The notes: generated by a model not told the origin, from the sequence alone. 38,078 bases of DNA from an uncultured Anaerolineae bacterium (GCA_937922795.1 CALAJK010000003.1:1-38078), one strand, 5' to 3'. Counted from the first letter of the stretch, positions 16,241 through 24,910 are shown. Numbers and translations are program-made.

Positions 16241-17031
16241 CGTGTACGCCGGCGCGGCAGGACAGCGCGCGGGACTCGCTGGTCGTCAGCGCCATCGTAG
16301 ATCACATCGGCCTCCAGATCATAGGCGTCTGAGAGCAGGGGGGCGGTCAGGGTATCCGCCGGCGCGCCGGCAGATAACACGCGCCCCGTCTTCATCAGCA
16401 GCACCCAGTGGGCGTAGGCCAGCGCGTTGTTCGGCGCATGCGACGACACGATGAACGACAGACCCTGACCGGCCAGCCGCGCGACGATCTCCATGACCTT
16501 TTGCTGGTTGTGAAGGTCGAGGTGCGCGTCCGGCTCATCCATCAGCAGCACTTGGCAGCGCTGCGCCAGCCCGCGCGCGATCAAGACGAGCTGGCGCTCG
16601 CCGCCGCTGATCTGGGTGTACGGGCGGTGGGCGTAATGCGCCAGCCCTACGCTTTCGAGCGCCTCATCGGCGATGAGGTAATCGCGTTTACCCGGCGAGC
16701 CGAACAATCCCAGGTGCGGCGCGCGCCCCATCAGGACGATCTCCCGGACGGTGTAGGCGAAGGCCGGCGTGTGGATCTGCGGGATGAGGCCGATCTGCCG
16801 CGCGCGCTCCGCCGGCGCGTAGCTGTGCAGGTCGCGGCCGTCAAGCGTGATCTGCCCGGCGTTCGGCCTCAGCCCGCCGCTGAGGCACTGCATCAGCGTT
16901 GTCTTGCCGCAGCCGTTGCGTCCCAGCAGGTACAGGATCATTCCCCGTTCGAGCGTCAGCGAGACTCGGCGCAGCACAGGGACGCCCGCGGCGTAGGCAA
17001 AAGTGACGTTTCGCGCTTCCAGTATCATCAC
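16237..17031 (-). CDS. ABC transporter ATPase (FecE/BtuD type)
   Basis: This is a 264-residue ATPase of the iron-siderophore/cobalamin/molybdate class of type II importers. It has Walker A with Lys43 (GRNGCGKTT), the Q-loop (IPQIHTPAF), the signature QISGGERQ, Walker B VLLMDEP, a D-loop DAHLDL and the switch His in SSHAP. A second Met directly follows the first. Four-base overlaps with the permease gene upstream and the NTPase downstream show tight operon packing. It powers uptake through the FecCD-type permease at the cytoplasmic membrane. Confidence 0.94.
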   Translation of the reverse strand: MMILEARNVTFAYAAGVPVLRRVSLTLERGMILYLLGRNGCGKTTLMQCLSGGLRPNAGQITLDGRDLHSYAPAERARQIGLIPQIHTPAFAYTVREIVLMGRAPHLGLFGSPGKRDYLIADEALESVGLAHYAHRPYTQISGGERQLVLIARGLAQRCQVLLMDEPDAHLDLHNQQKVMEIVARLAGQGLSFIVSSHAPNNALAYAHWVLLMKTGRVLSAGAPADTLTAPLLSDAYDLEADVIYDGADDQRVPRAVLPRRRTR

Positions 17032-18083
17032 CAGCCTGTCTGGTTGCGGCGCAGCAGCAGGATCAAGAGCGGCACGCCCACTAGCCCGGTCAAGACGCCG
17101 AGCGGCACTTCTGTCGGCAGCAGCGCGCGCGACAGGTTGTCAATGGCCAGCAGAAAAGAAGCGCCCAGAGCCAGCGAGACCGGGATCAACCGCTTGTGAT
17201 CCGGACCGACCAGGATACGGCCGGCGTGCGGGATGACGAGGCCGATCCAGCCGATGACCCCGCCGACGGCGACCGCCGCTGCTGTCATCAAGGTGGCGCA
17301 CACGATGATGATCAGTTTCAAACGATTCGGGTTCATGCCCAGCGTCACCGCTTCGGCGTCGCCGAGCGACAGAATATTCAGCCGCCAGCGCACCAGCCAC
17401 AAAAAGGCGCCGCCCACCAGCGTGATGACCGCCAGGCTGGGCACGCTGCTCCAGGTGACGCCCGTCAATCCGCCCAGCAGCCAGAAGGTGATGGCGGGCA
17501 GCGTGTTCAGCGGGTCGGCGACATACTTGATCAGCGAGGTCATCGAGCCGAAAAAGGAGCCGATCAAGATACCCATCAACGTCAAGACGATCATCGGGGC
17601 GGTGCTGTACAAGCGGCTGCCCACATAGGCCAATGAGACGGCCAGCAGCCCGAAGCCGAAGGCGAAACCCTGCACCAACGCCGCTGTGCCCCCCAGCAGC
17701 AGCGCCAGCGCCGCGCCGAAGCCAGCGCCCGAAGTCACCCCCAGCAGGTTAGAGTCTACCAGGGGATTTTTGAAAATCCCCTGGAAGGCCACGCCGGTGC
17801 TCGCCAGCGCCGCGCCGATCAAGGCGGCTGAAAGCACCCGCGGCAGGCGAATGCGCAGGACGAGCGTCAGCTCAGTTTGGGGCACGCTTTCCGCCATCGC
17901 CGGCGCGATGGACGACAGCAGGGCGCGCCCCACGTTTTCCACGCTGATGCTGTACAGCCCCAACATCAACGAGAGCACGATCAGCGCGAATGGCAGCAGC
18001 AGCAGGACGACGTAGAGGACATCTCGTCCGCTAACCTGTACGTCCGCGCCCTGCCACAATCGCCTGAGCGTTACGACCCGCAT
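17028..18083 (-). CDS. FecCD/BtuC-type ABC permease
   Basis: This is a 351-residue integral membrane protein with about ten helices, as in BtuC and MolB. Conserved elements include ALASTGVAFQGIFKNPLVD near residue 90, the coupling region and GVIGWIGLVIPHAGRILVG before the last helices. Proteins of this family form homodimers that carry metal chelates, haem, cobalamin or molybdate across the membrane. The gene overlaps the binding-protein gene by 13 bp and the ATPase gene by 4 bp. The substrate cannot be read from the permease alone. Confidence 0.94.
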   Translation of the reverse strand: MRVVTLRRLWQGADVQVSGRDVLYVVLLLLPFALIVLSLMLGLYSISVENVGRALLSSIAPAMAESVPQTELTLVLRIRLPRVLSAALIGAALASTGVAFQGIFKNPLVDSNLLGVTSGAGFGAALALLLGGTAALVQGFAFGFGLLAVSLAYVGSRLYSTAPMIVLTLMGILIGSFFGSMTSLIKYVADPLNTLPAITFWLLGGLTGVTWSSVPSLAVITLVGGAFLWLVRWRLNILSLGDAEAVTLGMNPNRLKLIIIVCATLMTAAAVAVGGVIGWIGLVIPHAGRILVGPDHKRLIPVSLALGASFLLAIDNLSRALLPTEVPLGVLTGLVGVPLLILLLRRNQTGW

Positions 18084-19384
18084 ACCGCCGCGATCTCATC
18101 TGATGGCAGATCGTAGTCGTAAAAGGTTTTGTAGAAGGTCATCGCTTCGGCGGCGCAGTCTAGGCTAACCCGGTCTGGGAACAGCGTCTGCGCCAGCCAG
18201 ATGATGCCCAGCACCGAGTCGGGCACGGGCGTATCCCAGGGCGCGACCCAACTGGGCATCTTGTAGACCCGGCCGTTCTGCACCGCGGCGACGACCTGCC
18301 ATTCCGGGGAGTCGACGAGAGTCGCGGGCGTCACGCTGCCATAGGGCACGATCACGATCACATCCGGGTTCCACAGCACCACCTGTTCCAGGTTGACGTC
18401 GTTCCAGGAACCCGTCAGGTCGGCGCTGACCGACTGCCCCCCGGCGGCGGCGATGATGTCCGTCTGATACATGTCCCCGCTGATCACCCGCAGCGCCTCT
18501 GTGCCCACCATCAGCAGCCGTGGGCGTTCGTCGGCTTCCAGGTCGTCTGTGACGTCCATCACCTGCGAGAAGATGCGGTCGTAGTATGCAGACCAAGCGG
18601 CCGCACGGGCAGCCGCGTTCGGGCCGAAGACCTGCCCGGCAATTTGCATCGACTGTTTGAGCAGTTCGGGCGACTCGCCTTGGAAGAGCACGATCGGGAT
18701 GTCGAGCTCCGCGACTGTGTCGAGCCATGCCGATCGGGCGCTGGTGAAGATCACATCGGGCTGGAGGTTGGCGATCTCTTCGATGTTGATCTCGCGCTGG
18801 TTCATCACATAGCCGCTGAGCTGCGGAAAGCGCGGGTCGATCGCTTCCATGCGCGCCGCGCCGATGGGGTCGCGCGCGCCCAGATAGCCCCCCGCCACCA
18901 GCCGGTCAGCCGCGCCAACGCCGTAGACCAGATAGGTGGCGATGCTGTATGGGGTGATGACTCGCCGCACCGGCTGGGGGATCACCACCGAGTTGCCCGC
19001 CTGGTCGGTGATGGTCACGCTCGCCGGCAGGAAACCAGCATCGATCAACGCCTGCTGACCGTCGGGCGACACGGCGAAATCGATGAATGCTGATGCCCGC
19101 TCCGATTGAGCGATGAAGAAAGCGTCTGGTAAGAAGTGCGGCGGCACACCCTGGAAATCGTCCGGCAGAGAGGCGCGATCGGTCGTCGCCACCAGATCGC
19201 CATCCGCGGCGACGAAGCCAGGCTCCGCGTTGAAAAAGGCCTTATACAGCGCCGCCACAGCCGGCTGTAAATCCTCATCCGCTTGGATCGTCAACGCGTC
19301 CTGGGCGGCGATTAAGCCAACATTTCCGTTCAGTATCAGTAACCCTAGCAGGACAAGCATGACCAGCCGATAGTTCCACTTCAT
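18071..19384 (-). CDS. Hybrid ModA-fragment/BtuF-type substrate-binding protein
   Basis: The 437-residue exported protein has a signal peptide of about 27 residues (ending GLIAAQ) but no lipobox Cys. Residues 28-120 resemble a shortened molybdate/extracellular solute-binding protein: LTIQADEDLQPAVAALYKAF at one end and ASAFIDFAVSPDGQQALIDA at the other, with the middle missing. Residues 121-437 are a complete Peripla_BP_2 (FecB/BtuF) domain with IEEIANLQPDVIFTS and NLEQVVLWNPDVIVI. The partner is the adjacent type II permease and ATPase. Because H. influenzae MolABC imports molybdate or tungstate through this architecture, an oxyanion substrate is an attractive inference; iron chelates or cobalamin remain possible. 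A good ribosome site, GGAGA, precedes the start. Confidence 0.86.
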   Translation of the reverse strand: MKWNYRLVMLVLLGLLILNGNVGLIAAQDALTIQADEDLQPAVAALYKAFFNAEPGFVAADGDLVATTDRASLPDDFQGVPPHFLPDAFFIAQSERASAFIDFAVSPDGQQALIDAGFLPASVTITDQAGNSVVIPQPVRRVITPYSIATYLVYGVGAADRLVAGGYLGARDPIGAARMEAIDPRFPQLSGYVMNQREINIEEIANLQPDVIFTSARSAWLDTVAELDIPIVLFQGESPELLKQSMQIAGQVFGPNAAARAAAWSAYYDRIFSQVMDVTDDLEADERPRLLMVGTEALRVISGDMYQTDIIAAAGGQSVSADLTGSWNDVNLEQVVLWNPDVIVIVPYGSVTPATLVDSPEWQVVAAVQNGRVYKMPSWVAPWDTPVPDSVLGIIWLAQTLFPDRVSLDCAAEAMTFYKTFYDYDLPSDEIAAVCGS

Positions 19385-19429
19385 ACAGGTTCTCCTTTCG
19401 ATGATGGCATCGTAGCTAAATGAGCTGGT

Positions 19430-19960
19430 TCAATTGAACAGCATCATCGTCTCGCAGCGCTCCAGACACGCTAGGATGGCTTCCAACTGGGCGATGTGCA
19501 GTTCCAGCGACAAACGCGCCAGCCCCGCCGGCGTCTCGCGCAGCTGGGCGTTCAGCAGGCTCAGTTGGCGCTGGCAGGCCGCCCGCTGGCGCTGCACGAT
19601 AGCATCAGCAGCGATGTTCAGCAACTGAGCGATGAACAGCCGGCTGAGGAATTCAACCCGAATGCGCCGGATGCTAGCCGAGGGATTTGGATCGTGCAGC
19701 CATTCCAGCAGCCGGTCGTAGCCCGCCGGCGTGATCTGGTACTCCGTGCGCGGCGGCGCGTTCTCAACCTCCAGCTTGTGCCCTACGATCCAGCCTTTGC
19801 CCTCCAGGCGCTTCAGCACGTTGTAGATCTGACTGGCGCTGATACGCCACACCCGCCCCAACTGAGCGGGGTCGGTGAAGCAGGCCAGCAGTTCGTAGCC
19901 GTGCCGGCTGTTGGCAGCCAACAGGCCGAGGATCGTCTCATCCGGTGTGAGGGCGCTCAT
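19430..19960 (-). CDS. PadR-family transcriptional regulator
   Basis: This 176-residue protein has an N-terminal PadR winged helix (residues 6-80) with the family pattern HGYELL, ISASQIYNVLKRLEGKGWI and PPRTEYQITPAGYDRLLEWL. A helical C-terminal region with two long amphipathic helices is probably used for dimerisation. PadR proteins are usually repressors released by a small ligand. As the first gene of the uptake operon, 45 bp ahead of the binding protein, it probably controls its own operon through the palindrome that overlaps its promoter. The ATG sits six bases after the -10 box, so the transcript is expected to be leaderless. Confidence 0.92.
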   Translation of the reverse strand: MSALTPDETILGLLAANSRHGYELLACFTDPAQLGRVWRISASQIYNVLKRLEGKGWIVGHKLEVENAPPRTEYQITPAGYDRLLEWLHDPNPSASIRRIRVEFLSRLFIAQLLNIAADAIVQRQRAACQRQLSLLNAQLRETPAGLARLSLELHIAQLEAILACLERCETMMLFN

Positions 19961-19964
19961 GGGG

Positions 19965-19983
19965 CTATTCTATCGTGGAATAG
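19965..19983. promoter_or_regulatory. Probable PadR operator palindrome
   Basis: CTATTC and GAATAG form perfect 6-bp inverted arms with a 7-base centre. The site covers the -10 box and part of the spacer of the padR promoter, the usual place for an autorepressor. Confidence 0.55.
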
Positions 19984-19995
19984 GGAGCGTGTCAA
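19967..19995 (-). promoter_or_regulatory. Promoter of the PadR/ABC uptake operon
   Basis: A perfect TTGACA (19990-19995) and TAGAAT (19967-19972) are separated by 17 bp on the minus strand. This is the best sigma-70 promoter in the window. The -10 box ends six bases before the padR ATG. Confidence 0.75.
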
Positions 19996-20131
19996 CGTGG
20001 GTGGATGTTTCTGGGCGCGTTCGACTTTAGAGGCGAAATCGGCGCGCGCGGACGGGCAGAGACTTCGGCCGGCCGCTGCTGGCCGATGCGCTAGGCCGGC
20101 GGCGATCTTTTTGGCCGGTATGGGCGCGCCC

Positions 20132-21748
20132 TCAGCCGCCGGCCTGGGCCAGCGCTTCGGCGGCTTGGCGGGCATACTGTGACAACTGCGTCTGGCCGAT
20201 CTCGCCGCGGTAGGTGCTCCAGGTGTACAGCTCGCCGACCATGGCGGGCACGTCGTCCAGGCGGGCCAGCGTGCGGGCGGCATCCTCAATGCGCCCGACC
20301 CATACGTAGGCCAGCCCCAGCCCTTTGACGGCCGCCTGGTAGTCCGGCTCGGCAGCGGCGGTGGCCTCCAGCGGGGCGATGGCAGCGGCGTAGTCGCCGG
20401 TGGCCACCAGCAGATTGCCCAACCGCCGGCTGGCGTAGGCGGCATCCGGGTCAACCGCCAGCGCCTGGCGGTAAGCCTCCAGGGCGAACCGCCGCCGGCC
20501 ATCGCGCTCAGCGTCGGTCAGGTTGGGCGCCAGCTCGGCGTGGGTCTCGGCGACTGCGCCCTGGTTGGTGTGCCAGCGCGCCAGCAGCGGCCGCTGCCAC
20601 AGGAAGACGGCCGTGGCCGCCACCAGCCCCACCCCAGCGGCGGCGGCCAAGCCGCGCAGCAGCAGCCGGCCCAGGCGGACGGGCGCTCCACGCAGCGCCA
20701 GCCGCGCCCAAGCGGCGGCCAGCCCGAACACCATGAACAGGACGGGCATGGCCCACGGGCTTTCGGTGTACTGGCGGGCGTCGGTCAGCCCGTGCATCAG
20801 CGAGACGGTCACGCCCAGCCACGCGCCGTGAAAGCCGGCTTCCGGCGCGCCCAGCCGCAGGGCGCGGTAGACCAGCCCGTAGAAGGCGATGACGATGCCG
20901 GCCAGCGCCGCCAGCCCTAACAATCCCTGCCCCAGCCACACCGTCAGCGGCAGATTGTGCGAGTAGGTGAGGTACGGCACAAAGATCAGCAGGCTGAAGC
21001 GCGAGTAGACCATGCCGAAGGTATCGCCCAGCCCGATGCCGGTGAAGGCGTAGTCGCCGGCCAGCCGCAGGCTGTTGCGGTACAGCTCCAGCCGGCTCTC
21101 GGCGGTCGCCAGCGTGGAGGCCAGGGCGGGCACTTGCTGCAGACCGCCGGTCAGCGCCCACCACGCGCCCGCAGCCAGCAGCGCCAGGACGAGACCGGTC
21201 AGCGCCAGCGCCGCCGCGCGCGGCAGCCGCAGCAGCAGCGCCAGCAGGCCCGCCGCCGCCAGCCCAACCCAAGCGCCGCGGGAAGCGGTCAGCAAGACGG
21301 CGTAGCCCAGCACGGCCAGGCACAGCAGCCCCGCCGCGCGAAAGATGAGCCGCCGTCCGCCCAGAGCAGCCGCGGCCGCCAGCGGCAGCAGCGCTTCTAA
21401 CAGGGTGGCCACGCCGTTCGGATGAAAGCGCATCAATCCCAGGTTCGGCAGAAAGGTGGTGGCCACGCCCCACTGCTGGATCAGGGCGGGCGCTTCGGGA
21501 TCGCCCTGGTGGCCGTACTGGCCGATGTACAGCAGGGCGAACAGCGTCCCCGCCGTGACCAGCAGGCTGCTGAGGACGCGGACGATGAAGGCCGTGCGCG
21601 CTAGATAGGCGAACGCCAGGAACAGACCAACGCTGGCCACAATCGCCCACAGCGTCCCCTGCGCCAGCGCCGGGTCATAGGCCGGCGCGACGCCTAGGAC
21701 GGCGCTCAGCCCGAACAGCAGCATCCATAGGGTCAGCGGCAGGAGCAT
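20132..21748 (-). CDS. O-antigen ligase/polymerase-like membrane protein with TPR tail
   Basis: The protein has 538 residues from the ATG at 21748, which follows GGTGAGG at ideal spacing; a TTG 42 bases upstream is less likely. About eleven hydrophobic helices include the Wzy_C (O-antigen ligase) core with TASRGAWVGL and, after the large outside loop, TYSHNLPLTVWLGQGLLG. The C-terminal 120 residues are TPR-like helix pairs (AYRQALAVDPDAAYASRRLG and following). Members polymerise or ligate polysaccharide repeat units, or glycosylate proteins, outside the membrane. It fits with the transferase genes at the left end of the window, although it is 18 kb away and stands alone. Confidence 0.88.
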   Translation of the reverse strand: MLLPLTLWMLLFGLSAVLGVAPAYDPALAQGTLWAIVASVGLFLAFAYLARTAFIVRVLSSLLVTAGTLFALLYIGQYGHQGDPEAPALIQQWGVATTFLPNLGLMRFHPNGVATLLEALLPLAAAAALGGRRLIFRAAGLLCLAVLGYAVLLTASRGAWVGLAAAGLLALLLRLPRAAALALTGLVLALLAAGAWWALTGGLQQVPALASTLATAESRLELYRNSLRLAGDYAFTGIGLGDTFGMVYSRFSLLIFVPYLTYSHNLPLTVWLGQGLLGLAALAGIVIAFYGLVYRALRLGAPEAGFHGAWLGVTVSLMHGLTDARQYTESPWAMPVLFMVFGLAAAWARLALRGAPVRLGRLLLRGLAAAAGVGLVAATAVFLWQRPLLARWHTNQGAVAETHAELAPNLTDAERDGRRRFALEAYRQALAVDPDAAYASRRLGNLLVATGDYAAAIAPLEATAAAEPDYQAAVKGLGLAYVWVGRIEDAARTLARLDDVPAMVGELYTWSTYRGEIGQTQLSQYARQAAEALAQAGG

Positions 21749-21951
21749 CAATAACCTCACCAAGGTGTGAATAGATGCATTGTAACCCAACTGGCGTCAC
21801 GAGGTAATGCCCGGCTTGCACACGGCGTCTAGTTACCGTAGCGAAGTTGTTGAGATACCTGCGAAGCCGGGGCAGCCGGACTGTGCAGCGCGCGCTTTCG
21901 TTAAAAGCGCCCCGGCCGCAAGCGTACCCCACAGTATTGGGAGAGACGTGT

Positions 21952-22725
21952 ATGCCCGAACCTATCATCCTGACCGATGCTGCGCTTGACAGCGTCCTGA
22001 ACGCTCGCCAGCCCGCTTTGATCCTGTTCTCGAACGGCGACGGGCTGCGCGGCGATTTCCTGACCGCCTTCAAGAAAGCCGCTGAAGAACATTCCCAGAT
22101 CGTGTTCGCCCGGATTGACCCGGCCGACAACCCGCGCGCAGCGGCTCGGTTCGAGGTCGGCAGCAAACCGGTGCTGGTCGCCTGGTTGGGCGAGGAACTC
22201 GCCCGTCGGGTGCGTCCGTGGGGCAGCGATGTGCCGCTGGCGGTTGAGATGCTGCTGGCGAAATGGCAGGAACTCAACCCGAAACCTGCGGTTCAAAACC
22301 AGAATGGAGAAACCCCTGTGACTGACCAAAGCCCGAAAACTGTCTACAGCGCGCCGGTTCATGTGACCGATGCCACCTTTGAAACCGAAGTGCTGGAGTC
22401 CGATCTGCCGGTGCTGATTGATTTCTGGGCGGAGTGGTGCGGTCCGTGCCGGATGGTGGCACCGATCCTGGACAAACTGGCGAAGGAATTCGCCGGCCAG
22501 GTGAAGATCGTCAAGGTCAACGTGGACGAGAACCCCGGCCTGGCGCAGGCCTTCCGCGTCATGAGCATCCCGACGATCATGCTGATCAAACAGCGGACGA
22601 TCGTCTTCAGCCAGCCGGGCGCGCTGCCGGAATCGGCCTTCCGCGACCTGCTCAAGCAGTTGATCGCGCTGGAGCTGCCGCCGCGCGAGGCGGAGCCGGA
22701 CGGGGCTAAACCCGCAGCGCAGTGA
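21952..22725 (+). CDS. Double thioredoxin-fold protein
   Basis: The 257-residue protein has two thioredoxin-like domains. The first (about 1-105) lacks a CxxC pair (LILFSNGDGLRGDF occupies the site). The second (about 130-240) is a full thioredoxin with C163 and C166 in WAEWCGPCRM and the cis-Pro in MSIPTI. The tail is Pro- and charge-rich. It should reduce or exchange disulfides in the cytoplasm, with the N-terminal domain possibly giving substrate or chaperone specificity. The start follows GGGAG. An internal GTG at 22318, eight bases after GGAG and in frame, could yield the thioredoxin domain alone. A clear terminator follows the stop. Confidence 0.9.
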   Translation: MPEPIILTDAALDSVLNARQPALILFSNGDGLRGDFLTAFKKAAEEHSQIVFARIDPADNPRAAARFEVGSKPVLVAWLGEELARRVRPWGSDVPLAVEMLLAKWQELNPKPAVQNQNGETPVTDQSPKTVYSAPVHVTDATFETEVLESDLPVLIDFWAEWCGPCRMVAPILDKLAKEFAGQVKIVKVNVDENPGLAQAFRVMSIPTIMLIKQRTIVFSQPGALPESAFRDLLKQLIALELPPREAEPDGAKPAAQ

Positions 22726-22741
22726 GCTTCATCCTACCTGA

Positions 22742-22766
22742 GGGCGGCCGGCGAGCCGCCCTTTTT
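22742..22766 (+). terminator. Rho-independent terminator of the thioredoxin gene
   Basis: GGGCGGC and GCCGCCC form a perfect 7-bp stem with a 6-base loop, followed by five T. The last T is also the final base of the convergent EcsC gene's stop codon region. Confidence 0.88.
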
Positions 22767-23389
22767 CATGACTTGTTTTTCCGGCCGTACCAGCGCGCCG
22801 CCATGCGCCCGACGGCCTGCATCATGGCGTAGTTGACGCCGAAGCTGACGGCCGCCCCCACCACGGGGATCAGCTTGGCGAACGACTTGCCGATCACCCG
22901 CAGCAGCAGCTTGAGCGTGAGGCTGGTGGCCGTTTCGGTCAGCTTGCCGCCGCCGTGCAGGATGAGCGAGGTGCGCGCCCAGGCTTCCAGCCCGCCAGTT
23001 TTGGTGTGGCCGTAGGCGCGGGCGATGAAATCCACCAGCGCGGCCTGCTGGCGCAGCGACAGCACGATGTCGATCGGCAGCGTGACCGGCAGCGTGATAA
23101 AACCGCCCAGGCCGGTGATCGCCCCGATCAGCCCGCCGCGCACGGCCTGCCCGTCGATGATCTGCTGGATGAGCTGGTCGCGGGGGGCGTTCGGGCGGGC
23201 GGCGCGCAGCGCTTCAAATCGGCGCTCCAGCCGGCTGACATCCGGCGTGACCAGTTCGGTGTACGTCCGGCGGCCGATCCAGAAAACGAAGGCCGCCGCC
23301 GCCAGCGTGATGACCAGCGGCAGCAGGCACAGCAAGATCAGCCCGCTCACTAGAAGTGTGTTGAGAGTGACGTTCCAGTCGATGTCCAT
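22766..23389 (-). CDS. EcsC family protein
   Basis: A 207-residue protein with one strong N-terminal membrane helix (residues 10-38) followed by an EcsC-like domain: GAITGLGGFITLPVTLPIDI, a helical region, and KLIPVVGAAVSFGVN near the C-terminus. B. subtilis EcsC is encoded with an ABC exporter, but the function of the wider family is unknown. The C-terminus is basic (RWYGRKNKS). The start is preceded by GAGG. The gene stands alone between convergent thioredoxin and divergent peptidase genes. Confidence 0.85.
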   Translation of the reverse strand: MDIDWNVTLNTLLVSGLILLCLLPLVITLAAAAFVFWIGRRTYTELVTPDVSRLERRFEALRAARPNAPRDQLIQQIIDGQAVRGGLIGAITGLGGFITLPVTLPIDIVLSLRQQAALVDFIARAYGHTKTGGLEAWARTSLILHGGGKLTETATSLTLKLLLRVIGKSFAKLIPVVGAAVSFGVNYAMMQAVGRMAARWYGRKNKS

Positions 23390-23435
23390 GCGGCCTCATT
23401 CGTCTCAGCAGGTGCGCGTCCAGGGTTGAATGCAG

Positions 23436-23464
23436 ATTGTAACACCGGCTGGCCGCCATGTCGC
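23436..23464 (-). promoter_or_regulatory. Promoter of the EcsC gene
   Basis: On the minus strand GCGACA (23459-23464) and TACAAT (23436-23441) are separated by 17 bp, about 47 bp upstream of the ATG. They match four and five of six consensus bases. Confidence 0.45.
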
Positions 23465-23607
23465 GCGGGCAGCGAAGGTCAATCGGGCTGTCACATGACA
23501 TTTGTCCTGCGAGTCTGACCTCATCCCGCCCCATTTCCTCATCCTGGATCCCTGTCACAAACCAACGCCCCCACCGCGGATGAACGGCGCGCCGGCGGGC
23601 GGCAGGG

Positions 23608-23613
23608 TATAAT
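23608..23613 (+). promoter_or_regulatory. -10 box of the P1 peptidase gene
   Basis: A perfect TATAAT lies 41 bp upstream of the ATG at 23655. The -35 position is GC-rich and shows no recognisable hexamer. Confidence 0.45.
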
Positions 23614-23654
23614 GCGGGAGCTGTCGCTCCTGCGCGCCTGAAGGATGGTTGCTC

Positions 23655-24755
23655 ATGCCTCGACTGCGCGATCTGGGCGTGACGCCCGGATTTTTGCCCA
23701 CTGGTCCGCTCAACGCCATCACCGACGTGCCCGGCGTGCGCGTAGGGCACGTCACCCTCATCCACGGCGACGGCCCCCTGCGCGAGGGGGTCGGCCCGGT
23801 GCGCACCGGCGTGACCGCCATCCTGCCCCACGGCGGCAACCTGTTCCGCGATAAACCGGCCGCCGGCGTGTTCACCATCAACGGCTTCGGCAAGGCCTGC
23901 GGCTTCGAGCAAATCCGCGAACGCGGCGTCCTGGAGACGCCCATCCTGCTGACGAATACGCTCAACGTCGCCCGCGCTGCTGACGCGCTGGTGACCTACA
24001 TGCTGCGCCAGAACCCGGATATCGGCCTGACGGCCGGCACGCTCAACCCGGTAGTGGGCGAATGCAACGACGGCTTCCTGAACGACCTGCGCGGGCGGCA
24101 TGTCTGCGAGGAACACGTCTTCCAGGCTGTCGAAACCGCAGCCAGCGGCCCGGTGACCGAAGGCAACGTCGGCGGCGGGACAGGCACGAGCTGCTACCAG
24201 TTCAAAGGGGGCATCGGCACGGCCTCGCGCCTGGCGCTGGAGCCGTCGTTCACAGTAGGCGCACTAGTCCAGACCAATTTCGGGCTGCGGCGCGAGCTGC
24301 GGCTGCTGGGCGCGCCGGTGGGGCGGCTGCTGCTGGAGGAGGCGCTGCCCGCGCCGGGACCCGGCTCGATCATGATGGTGCTGGCCACCGATGCGCCGCT
24401 GGACTCGCGCCAGCTCACGCGGCTGGCGGCGCGGGCGGCCTTCGGGCTGGCACGCACCGGCTCAACTTGCCAGGACAGCAGCGGCGATTTCGTGATCGCC
24501 TTCTCGACCACCAACCGCTGGCCGCACTTCAATCCCGGCGAACGTCCAGCCGCTGACGTCGCCGAAGCGCCCCGCTTCCTCGAAGCCGGCCAGAGCATGG
24601 ACGCGCTGTTCGCGGCGGCGGTCGAGGCAGTTGAGGAAGCGATCCTGAACGCGCTGACCGCTGCCCAAACGCTGACCGGGCGCGACGGCAACACGCTGTT
24701 CGCCCTGCCGCTCGACCGGCTGGAAGCCCTGCTGGACGCCTATCATCTGCGATGA
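23655..24755 (+). CDS. P1 family (DmpA-like) aminopeptidase
   Basis: This is a 366-residue member of peptidase family S58 (P1, DmpA/BapA). It has the typical N-terminus GPLNAITDVPGVRVGHVTL and the glycine-rich EGNVGGGTGTSCYQFKGG followed by IGTASR, the conserved region around the autoprocessing site. GSIMMVLATDAPLDSRQL and a RTGS segment follow. Such proteins cleave themselves into two chains, exposing an N-terminal nucleophile that removes N-terminal residues, including D- or beta-amino acids, from short peptides. No signal peptide is seen, so it is cytoplasmic. AAGGATGG six bases ahead supports the ATG at 23655. Confidence 0.92.
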   Translation: MPRLRDLGVTPGFLPTGPLNAITDVPGVRVGHVTLIHGDGPLREGVGPVRTGVTAILPHGGNLFRDKPAAGVFTINGFGKACGFEQIRERGVLETPILLTNTLNVARAADALVTYMLRQNPDIGLTAGTLNPVVGECNDGFLNDLRGRHVCEEHVFQAVETAASGPVTEGNVGGGTGTSCYQFKGGIGTASRLALEPSFTVGALVQTNFGLRRELRLLGAPVGRLLLEEALPAPGPGSIMMVLATDAPLDSRQLTRLAARAAFGLARTGSTCQDSSGDFVIAFSTTNRWPHFNPGERPAADVAEAPRFLEAGQSMDALFAAAVEAVEEAILNALTAAQTLTGRDGNTLFALPLDRLEALLDAYHLR

Positions 24756-24910
24756 GGCAAAAAGGCGGGCGGCGGGCATCCGCCCCGACAGGCGCGCCGC
24801 GCTCGATGGAACGCCGAAGCCGTTATCACGAGCGCATGCTGGCCGCGCCGCGCGACACAGTCGCTGGCTGAGCGGCAAACTATCGGTCGGGCCTGGGCGG
24901 CCAGCGGTCG

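Noticed and set aside
23214-24116. A 300-codon minus-strand frame spanning the EcsC promoter and the P1 peptidase gene
   Set aside because: It crosses a non-coding gap and lies antisense to conserved P1 peptidase motifs; there is no recognisable domain.
24756-24910. A GGGCGG/CCGCCC hairpin between the P1 peptidase and nitrilase genes as a terminator
   Set aside because: There is no T-run on either strand and such stems are frequent by chance in GC-rich DNA. I mention it only in the nitrilase entry.
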